Shown: one piece after another, positions 15,140 through 19,297 of the stretch | Position numbering within the stretch: the first letter of the stretch is position 1 | How the letters are laid out: the number at the start of each line of letters is the position of its first letter | Source of the DNA: Pseudomonadota bacterium | Lineage (GTDB): Bacteria > Pseudomonadota > Alphaproteobacteria > Sphingomonadales > Sphingomonadaceae | NCBI GenBank assembly: GCA_023458055.1 | Contig: JAEXAW010000010.1 | Coordinates: forward strand, 1 to 19,297 | Direction: 5' to 3' | DNA: 19,297 nt | Notes under the pieces: model-generated | Database searches by the model: none | What the model was told of the DNA's origin: nothing | The model's input: only the letters and a program-made list of their open reading frames with translations | Made by a program: the position numbers and the translations under genes

Positions 15140-16063
15140 TTATATCTTGTATAAAGGGTTGATATATGCTTCTTTGTCATAAGGCAGGAAACATGCTCTG
15201 CAAACATCTTTTCCTGATGGATCTACATCTACACTATAGGTTTCTTTGATGTAGTTTTTTACCGCTCTGTAATACTCCTGATGTGCCGCTTCTTGAATAT
15301 CAATAGGAATTACCCATTTTAGTCCATCACCCGAAGGCGAAATAAAAAGCAATTCTGTTTCGAAATATTCGTCTTGAAGTAGCTTTAGCTTTAAATCTTC
15401 CAAATCTTCGACATGATCAAAGTCCAATACCAATAAGTTTGAATGTTGAATAATATTTGCTTCATTTCTTTTAGAGAATATTCCGGAAAATGTTACATAA
15501 TCAAAATTGGTTGCTTTATACTTTTTAGCTGCAGCTTGATCTTCTATACTTCGTAGCTTTTCGGTTTTCGGTTTGAAAGCGTCACTTGTCATCTTATTGA
15601 AAATCTCCAATAGCGATACCACCGCTAAAGGTTTTGTATTGTGAATTGGTTTTGAAAAGTAACTGCACTTAGGAATAATAATTTCTTTTGCTTCTTCTAT
15701 TGGTTTAGCTTTAGAGCATGAATTATTCTTGTAAAAGCTTTTTTCTTTATCTAAAGCCAAAAACATTACCTCATTAATTTCATTTAATAATTCTTGTCCA
15801 TTTTTCTGAAAATATAATTCTGCGAAAGAAAATACATCGCCTGAAAAATCTTTTAACTCTGCATCTGTATGACAAGCAATATTCTCTTTGATGCTTACCA
15901 ATAATGTTTCTTTATCCTTATTGAATGGGTTTTGGGTGGGTTTGCAAGTCCTCCCAGCAAGTGAGAGGACTGTTGCACCCTGATAGTATTTTCTAAGGAT
16001 AAATGCATAGATATTAATCCCATAGTGGGTTTTATCTAGTATTCTTTTCTTAGTAACTTCCAT
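15140..16063 (-). CDS. BT4734-like primase (archaeo-eukaryotic primase fold)
   Basis: A 307-residue protein. The N-terminal part has GRTCKPTQNPFNKDKETLLV (37-56) and FSGDVFSFAELYF (73-85), reminiscent of a degenerate CHC2 primase zinc-finger domain with most cysteines lost. The C-terminal part has LLVLDFDHVED (210-220) with the DxD motif, ISPSGDGLKWVIPID (241-255), where Lys occupies the position of the AEP His, and VDPSGKDVCRACFLPYD (280-296). This is typical of the BT4734 family, described as primase-like proteins of Bacteroidota elements. Loss of the His is usual in this group as far as I recall; activity is uncertain. The gene overlaps the upstream HTH gene by 14 bases and precedes the DUF3987 gene by 3 bases. 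Confidence 0.83.
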   Translation of the reverse strand: MEVTKKRILDKTHYGINIYAFILRKYYQGATVLSLAGRTCKPTQNPFNKDKETLLVSIKENIACHTDAELKDFSGDVFSFAELYFQKNGQELLNEINEVMFLALDKEKSFYKNNSCSKAKPIEEAKEIIIPKCSYFSKPIHNTKPLAVVSLLEIFNKMTSDAFKPKTEKLRSIEDQAAAKKYKATNFDYVTFSGIFSKRNEANIIQHSNLLVLDFDHVEDLEDLKLKLLQDEYFETELLFISPSGDGLKWVIPIDIQEAAHQEYYRAVKNYIKETYSVDVDPSGKDVCRACFLPYDKEAYINPLYKI

Positions 16064-16346
16064 CTTTCCTAATTTTATTGTGTGAATAATTTTTGGAAAG
16101 CAGCGTATCTATATCTGATACTTTATAGTAAAATTTACCATTTATTCTGCTGTAAGGAAGTGTTCCTGAATCTCGCAAAGATTGCAAGGTTCTTTGGCTG
16201 ATATGCAATGTTTGCATTACATCTTGACCATCTACCCACTCTTTTTTAATTCTATTAACCGAAGTTTTTGTAATAAAATTAAGGGCCGCTTTAATCTCCT
16301 GAACATCCTGAGTTAGCGCTGCAATCTGATTTAGGTATTCTTTCAT
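16050..16346 (-). CDS. Excisionase-like HTH protein 2
   Basis: A 98-residue protein with a MerR-like HTH_17 fold in its second half: WVDGQDVMQTLHISQRTLQS (37-56), RDSGTLPYSRINGKFYYKVS (58-77), DIDTLLSKN. The first 30 residues form a helix. Such small winged-helix proteins are the directionality factors (Xis) or replication regulators of Bacteroidota integrative elements. It overlaps the first HTH gene by four bases (ATGA) and the primase gene by 14, so all are co-expressed. Confidence 0.85.
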   Translation of the reverse strand: MKEYLNQIAALTQDVQEIKAALNFITKTSVNRIKKEWVDGQDVMQTLHISQRTLQSLRDSGTLPYSRINGKFYYKVSDIDTLLSKNYSHNKIRKDGSY

Positions 16347-16690
16347 AGCTTTACTCTTCCTTTTCTGATTAAATAATCTGCTGCTCTTCTATCAATCTCA
16401 TCTTGTGAGTCTGTACGATTTCGTAATAACCACGCATCCAGCTCTGATCTACGGAAATAGATTTTTTTTCCGTTCGGTTTGTAGTGTGGTACTCCGTTAT
16501 TACTCGTTAGCTTATATAGATGGGACTGCGAGAGTTCCAAATATTTACAAGCATCATTGAAGTTTAAAACTTCTTTCACATAAAGCCCTTGAGTTTCTAT
16601 CATATTTTGAATCTCATTAAGGCGGTTTAAAATTTCGTCCATCTGACTTATTTTTAATTTTGGAAAAATGGACTTCTGGCCAAAAGTCAT
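16343..16690 (-). CDS. Excisionase-like HTH protein 1
   Basis: A 115-residue protein. The HTH_17 domain is at about 44-95: FNDACKYLELSQSHLYKLTS (44-63), HYKPNGKKIYFRRSELDAWL. The wing with a Lys/Arg pair before the Trp-Leu is characteristic of excisionase-type MerR-like proteins. It is first in the replication operon and paralogous to the next gene. One of the pair is probably the Xis partner of the integrase and the other a regulator of the primase genes; which is which cannot be told. A -7 box lies just upstream (16712-16719). Confidence 0.87.
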   Translation of the reverse strand: MTFGQKSIFPKLKISQMDEILNRLNEIQNMIETQGLYVKEVLNFNDACKYLELSQSHLYKLTSNNGVPHYKPNGKKIYFRRSELDAWLLRNRTDSQDEIDRRAADYLIRKGRVKL

Positions 16691-16711
16691 CCTTGAGTAT
16701 CAAAGACGTTT

Positions 16712-16719
16712 CAAAGGTA
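16712..16719 (-). promoter_or_regulatory. Putative -7 promoter box of the HTH/primase operon
   Basis: The minus strand reads TACCTTTG, an exact TAnnTTTG match, 21 bases before the ATG at 16690. Several TTG triplets lie upstream, but none is at the ideal spacing. This gives a very short 5' leader, common in Flavobacteriia. Confidence 0.5.
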
Positions 16720-16761
16720 TTGTGTAAGCAAAAGCAAAATTGTGACGCAAAACTTAGTAAG

Positions 16762-16789
16762 GTGTAGAGTGTAGAGCGTAGAGTGTGAA
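16762..16789 (-). repeat. 7-bp tandem repeat upstream of the HTH operon
   Basis: Four consecutive units with consensus GTGTAGA (GTGTAGA, GTGTAGA, GCGTAGA, GTGTGAA). A further GTGTAGA lies at 16861-16867. They lie 40-70 bp upstream of the TACCTTTG box, a plausible position for an activator or for excisionase or replication-initiator iterons. They may also be a simple slippage repeat. Confidence 0.55.
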
Positions 16790-16800
16790 ACAAAAGAAAA

Positions 16801-16827
16801 ATTCCTTATTTGAGGCAAATAAGGAAT
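16801..16827 (-). terminator. Strong intrinsic terminator of the integrase operon
   Basis: ATTCCTTATTT (16801-16811) and AAATAAGGAAT (16817-16827) form a perfect 11-bp stem with a 5-base loop. On the minus strand it is followed by TTTTTCTTTTGTTT. It lies 44 bases past the stop codon of the gene ending at 16872, separating the integrase operon from the replication operon. Confidence 0.8.
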
Positions 16828-16871
16828 AAACAAAAGAAAAAAGTTTTTTTGAAAACGGAGTGTAGAGTATG

Positions 16872-17888
16872 CTATTTCATACCCGAAACAAGCATTTCTA
16901 AAAACTCTGCAGTTGTAGCAGGTTTTTTTAATGTCTTAATCTTAGACATATCAAATAAATTACCTTCAGAATTTACAAAGCATTTTTCCGCAACTTTCCA
17001 CTGCTTTTGCTTTAAGTCTTTTACTAATTTTTCTTTTGAATATAGCAGTTTTATAAAGTAGTATAAATCCGAATTATTAGCAATCCATTTGATAGGTGTA
17101 CTAATTTCTCTACCTGAAAAGATTCTTTTGAAATTTGGTAGTGTAGTGCTTTCATCAATAAACTTCTTAGATTTCAATCTGTCAAACGCATCTCTAAGTT
17201 TATCTTCTGAATCTTGCTTTACCAAATATGTAAAAGAATTCGGTTCTTCTATTGGTCTTTTAATTTTAGTTGTTGGCTGCTGAATAGGAACTTCTACAGC
17301 TTCTACAATTTGCGTTTTTCTGAAAGGTAGAATACTAGGAATTGGTTCTAACAAAATTTGTGTGTAGAAATCTTCGGGTTCAAGAAAATCATTTATATAA
17401 GACTTGTATTTCTCTTGAATATTGAGATAAAGACTTATTAGGGTATTTTTAAGCAATTGCGTGATGAAAATGTTATCTTTTACTTCTTGCTCAAGATGTG
17501 CAGAAGTTGTTGCAGGATTAATATAAGCAAGATTGTAGTCGTGCTCTCTAATTATTACACCAATTTGGTTGATTTTAGTTTTTAATTTTTTATTCAGAAT
17601 TTTATCTAAAATGTATTTTATCACACGTTCATCGTCATCTTGTTCAAGTGTATAACTTATATTGTTATAATCCTCAATAAAAGCATTATGAATTAATCTC
17701 TGAAAGTATTTTGTTTTCTCGCTTATAGGTCTTTGAAAATCGAAATTGTAAACAAGGGAATCAGGTATATCCGCTTCGATAATATTTCCCAATTTAGAAC
17801 GAAAAACAACTTCATTGGTTTGATTTTCTAACCAAGGACGATTATCACCAACCACAAAAGATTCTAACTGTAAAATATCTAAATTCAT
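16872..17888 (-). CDS. Integrase-associated protein of unknown function
   Basis: A 338-residue protein whose ATG overlaps the integrase stop by four bases (ATGA), so the two are translationally coupled. The N-terminal half is helical and charged (VFRSKLGNIIEADIPDSLVY). A linker at about 205-225 is rich in Pro, Gln and Thr (VPIQQPTTKIKRPIEEPNS). The C-terminal part (about 230-338: EDKLRDAFDRLKSKKFID, IKWIANNSDLYYFIKLL, KTLKKPATTAEFLEMLVSG) resembles the C-terminal region seen in RteC-like and other Bacteroidota element proteins. I cannot name its family with certainty. Position next to the integrase suggests a recombination, excision or regulatory accessory. No transmembrane or catalytic motif was seen. 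Confidence 0.65.
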   Translation of the reverse strand: MNLDILQLESFVVGDNRPWLENQTNEVVFRSKLGNIIEADIPDSLVYNFDFQRPISEKTKYFQRLIHNAFIEDYNNISYTLEQDDDERVIKYILDKILNKKLKTKINQIGVIIREHDYNLAYINPATTSAHLEQEVKDNIFITQLLKNTLISLYLNIQEKYKSYINDFLEPEDFYTQILLEPIPSILPFRKTQIVEAVEVPIQQPTTKIKRPIEEPNSFTYLVKQDSEDKLRDAFDRLKSKKFIDESTTLPNFKRIFSGREISTPIKWIANNSDLYYFIKLLYSKEKLVKDLKQKQWKVAEKCFVNSEGNLFDMSKIKTLKKPATTAEFLEMLVSGMK

Positions 17889-18979
17889 AAGTCTAGTTTT
17901 ATTTTGTTAGCGGCTTCAATTTTCTTTTCATCAATTACTTTTGCATAGATTTGAGTAGTCTTTAACTCTCTATGTCCTAATAATTTCGAAACGGTATATA
18001 TATCGGTACCAGCAGAAAGCTGTAGTGTTGCATACGTATGTCTTGCGCAATGGAAAGTAATAGTTCTATGTATTCCTGCCGCCATCATCCACTGTTGTAA
18101 TTTTAGATTGTGCCAAGCGGAATATTTAAGCCCAACAAATACTCTATCATCCATTTCTCCACGTTCTCCAAGCATATTGTATGCTTGTTCTGAAATAGGA
18201 AGTGTTTCTGCGCCTTTGGTTTTTTTCTGACGAAAGCGAATATGGTAACCCAACTCTTTTGAATATTGAACTTCTGACCATACTAATTTATGAATATCAG
18301 ACCACCTTAATCCACTTAGGCAAGAAAAAAGAAAAGCAGTTTTCATTAAAGGAATTTCACATTCTACTTTTGCTGCTTTTTGAAGTTCTTCTAATGATAG
18401 GAATTCTCGTTGAGGTTCACCTTGTTTGAAGCCATCAATACTGTCCGCAGGATTAGTAGCTAGAATTTTATCCCTTACTGCTTGTTTTGCGGCGGCTCTT
18501 AGTTTATTAAAGTAAGAATATTTTGAATTTTGAGATAATGGTTGTCCACCTGGGGTTCTCGCAGTTTTATCAAGATATTCGCGAAAATCATCCAAAAAAT
18601 CACGATGAAAATCGGCGAAAATTAGATTGCTATTGGTAAAGTCTTTAAGATGCTTTAGCATACTTTTCCAATTTCCATGATTTCCTGAACTATCCAGCTT
18701 CTTCTCGGTTAGCATTTCTATATAAGAAATAACACTTCCTTTAAGTTTTTCTTGATCTCGAAAACCATAAACGCCATTTTGAATTTCAATTTGTCGTTGT
18801 GCTCTTATCGTTTCAGCAAGTTGTAGAGTTTTTCTATTAACCTCTTTTTCTTCTTTCGTTTTAGCATCTGGTTGAAGATAAAGTTTTAAGTATTCCGTTT
18901 TTCTTTTTCCTCGATGATAGTAGTCAAGATAGAGGCTAGTTTTACCTCCTTGGTTTCTTTCTCTTAAAGTTACTTTCAT
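17885..18979 (-). CDS. Tyrosine recombinase (integrase) of the island
   Basis: A 364-residue protein that carries out site-specific integration and excision at the 16-bp core in mnmE. An arm-binding-type N-terminal domain (1-75) is followed by a SAM-like core-binding domain (about 80-175) and a catalytic domain. The catalytic set is complete: R225 in LSGLRWSD, a Lys in RQKKTKGAE (about 253), H310 and R313 in FHCARHTYA, H336 in KLLGHRELK, and nucleophile Y345 in TTQIYAKV. This is the Bacteroidota phage/CTn integrase layout. It is 184 bp from the attR core, transcribed away from it, with the promoter at 19064-19094. Confidence 0.95.
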   Translation of the reverse strand: MKVTLRERNQGGKTSLYLDYYHRGKRKTEYLKLYLQPDAKTKEEKEVNRKTLQLAETIRAQRQIEIQNGVYGFRDQEKLKGSVISYIEMLTEKKLDSSGNHGNWKSMLKHLKDFTNSNLIFADFHRDFLDDFREYLDKTARTPGGQPLSQNSKYSYFNKLRAAAKQAVRDKILATNPADSIDGFKQGEPQREFLSLEELQKAAKVECEIPLMKTAFLFSCLSGLRWSDIHKLVWSEVQYSKELGYHIRFRQKKTKGAETLPISEQAYNMLGERGEMDDRVFVGLKYSAWHNLKLQQWMMAAGIHRTITFHCARHTYATLQLSAGTDIYTVSKLLGHRELKTTQIYAKVIDEKKIEAANKIKLDL

Positions 18980-19019
18980 GGCTCTGTATTTTTAAATTAT
19001 TTGATGCTAAATCAGGTAT

Positions 19020-19065
19020 TGTTTCTAGCAACAAAAACTTGTTTCTAAGAAACGTTATAGAAACA
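19020..19065. repeat. GTTTCTA operator-like repeats upstream of the integrase
   Basis: TGTTTCTA occurs at 19020-19027 and 19040-19047, with an inverted copy TAGAAACA at 19058-19065. The middle one is half of a perfect 13-bp palindrome GTTTCTAAGAAAC (19041-19053). They lie between the integrase promoter box and its ATG (18979), a typical place for a repressor or excisionase to bind. Inference from repetition. Confidence 0.5.
19026..19036 (+). repeat. Putative integrase arm-type site, distal right copy
   Basis: TAGCAACAAAA is identical to 190-200 and 19089-19099, in the same orientation. It lies 63 bp from the next right-hand copy. Shared only by the two ends of the island, it is a candidate arm site. 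Confidence 0.45.
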
Positions 19066-19094
19066 AATATAAGATAAAAAGAGCAAATTAGCAA
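19064..19094 (-). promoter_or_regulatory. Putative promoter of the integrase gene
   Basis: The minus strand has TTG (19092-19094), a 20-base spacer and TATATTTG (19064-19071), an exact match to the Bacteroidota TTG/TAnnTTTG promoter. The 5' leader would be about 80 bases and holds the GTTTCTA repeats. The -33 box overlaps a putative arm site (19089-19099), so integrase binding could autoregulate the gene. Confidence 0.6.
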
Positions 19095-19099
19095 CAAAA
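19089..19099 (+). repeat. Putative integrase arm-type site, proximal right copy
   Basis: TAGCAACAAAA again, 64 bp from the attR core. This nearly mirrors the 62-bp distance of the left copy from attL. It overlaps the -33 box of the integrase promoter. Confidence 0.5.
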
Positions 19100-19163
19100 A
19101 AGAGAAAGTAAATTTTTGTAACTACTTAATTATAGGTAATTTAATGTGGCTTTAGGAGTTTAA

Positions 19164-19179
19164 TTACTTTCCGATACAA
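19164..19179. other. attR core, overlapping the mnmE 3' end
   Basis: TTACTTTCCGATACAA is identical to 112-127. Read on the minus strand it encodes the end of MnmE (part of Phe, then Cys-Ile-Gly-Lys and the stop TAA). The element therefore restores the full mnmE end on integration, as is usual for islands that target conserved genes. Confidence 0.9.
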
Positions 19180-19297
19180 AACTTAGAAAAGATATTCCCC
19201 AACACCTCGTCGTTGGTAAACTCACCCGATATTTCTCCCAACTGTTCCAAGGCGTTGCGCAGTTCATACGCCAATAACTCGGTAGTAATGTCATGCG
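19164..19297 (-). CDS. mnmE: MnmE (TrmE) tRNA-modification GTPase, C-terminal part only
   Basis: The last 44 codons read on the minus strand contain ELLAYELRNALEQLGEISGE (about 24-43 residues before the end) and finish with DEVLGNIFSKFCIGK and a stop. The terminal FCIGK is the invariant MnmE C-terminus, whose Cys is required for activity. MnmE with MnmG installs the carboxymethylaminomethyl group (cmnm5) on U34 of certain tRNAs. The gene continues beyond the right edge of the window, so the G domain is not visible. It is host chromosome, not island. Confidence 0.95.
   Translation of the reverse strand, partial: HDITTELLAYELRNALEQLGEISGEFTNDEVLGNIFSKFCIGK

Larger units (their letters stand above)
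112..19179. mobile_element. Integrative genomic island inserted at the 3' end of mnmE
   Basis: The island is bounded by a 16-bp direct repeat (TTACTTTCCGATACAA at 112-127 and 19164-19179). It carries a tyrosine recombinase close to the right end, a partner gene, two excisionase-like HTH genes, a primase/helicase pair, a ten-gene defence operon and two small cargo genes. All accepted genes lie on the minus strand. No relaxase, type IV secretion, capsid or terminase gene is present. It therefore looks like a non-conjugative integrative element or phage-satellite-like island that replicates with its own primase and depends on a helper for transfer. The boundaries are supported by the mnmE reading frame and by reconstruction of a sensible empty site. 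Confidence 0.88.

Noticed and set aside
13425..15182. Several plus-strand frames (62-109 residues) opposite the primase genes
   Set aside because: All are antisense to well supported DUF3987 and BT4734-like genes and have Ser/Phe-rich shadow composition.
16810..17283. Plus-strand frames of 83 and 64 residues opposite the integrase-partner gene
   Set aside because: Antisense to a gene translationally coupled to the integrase; no family recognised.
18202..18429. 75-residue plus-strand frame inside the integrase
   Set aside because: Antisense to the catalytic domain containing the conserved Arg and Lys.

Overview
The window is a complete integrative genomic island of about 19 kb, inserted at the 3' end of mnmE in a Bacteroidota chromosome. 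The host is probably a flavobacterium of the Weeksellaceae/Chryseobacterium type. The evidence is AT-rich DNA, promoter-like TAnnTTTG boxes, weak or absent Shine-Dalgarno sequences, Bacteroidota-specific gene families (BT4734-like and DUF3987 primase proteins, DUF6266), and Chryseobacterium-type dispersed repeats at the left edge. A 16-bp direct repeat (112-127 and 19164-19179) marks attL and attR. Removing the DNA between the copies puts the repeats at 1-106 directly downstream of mnmE, as expected for the empty site. The right copy still encodes the last MnmE residues, FCIGK-stop, so the host gene is not damaged.

Layout, right to left (all accepted genes are on the minus strand): (a) 16.8-19.1 kb, a tyrosine recombinase and an unknown partner gene, with short repeats that look like integrase arm sites at both ends of the island; (b) 13.3-16.7 kb, two excisionase-like HTH proteins followed by a split replication module, a BT4734-like primase and a PriCT-2/DUF3987 protein; (c) 2.66-13.2 kb, a ten-gene defence operon; (d) 1.59-2.66 kb, a gene-free stretch with strong inverted repeats; (e) 0.3-1.6 kb, two small Bacteroidota orphan proteins, each followed by a good intrinsic terminator.

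The defence operon is the main point of interest. Its order is: small unknown protein, Xre-type regulator, cytosine-C5 methyltransferase 1, cytosine-C5 methyltransferase 2, EcoRII-N/B3-like plus HNH nuclease, second B3-like protein, McrB-like AAA+ motor, LlaJI/McrC-like PD-(D/E)xK nuclease, catalytically dead Argonaute (pAgo), Mrr-like nuclease. Most neighbours overlap by 1-14 bases and the largest gap is 15 bases, so one transcript and translational coupling are likely. The first eight genes resemble a LlaJI/BsuMI-type restriction-modification system, in which two methyltransferases protect the two strands of one site and a McrBC-like pair restricts unmodified DNA. The last two resemble a long-B pAgo with its associated nuclease (BPAN-type guide-dependent abortive defence). 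Having both in one coupled operon suggests a layered system, methylation-based discrimination plus guide-directed nuclease activation. I do not know this exact arrangement as a described system.

No relaxase, conjugation or virion gene is visible, so the island probably integrates and replicates by itself but needs a helper (conjugative element or phage) to move between cells.
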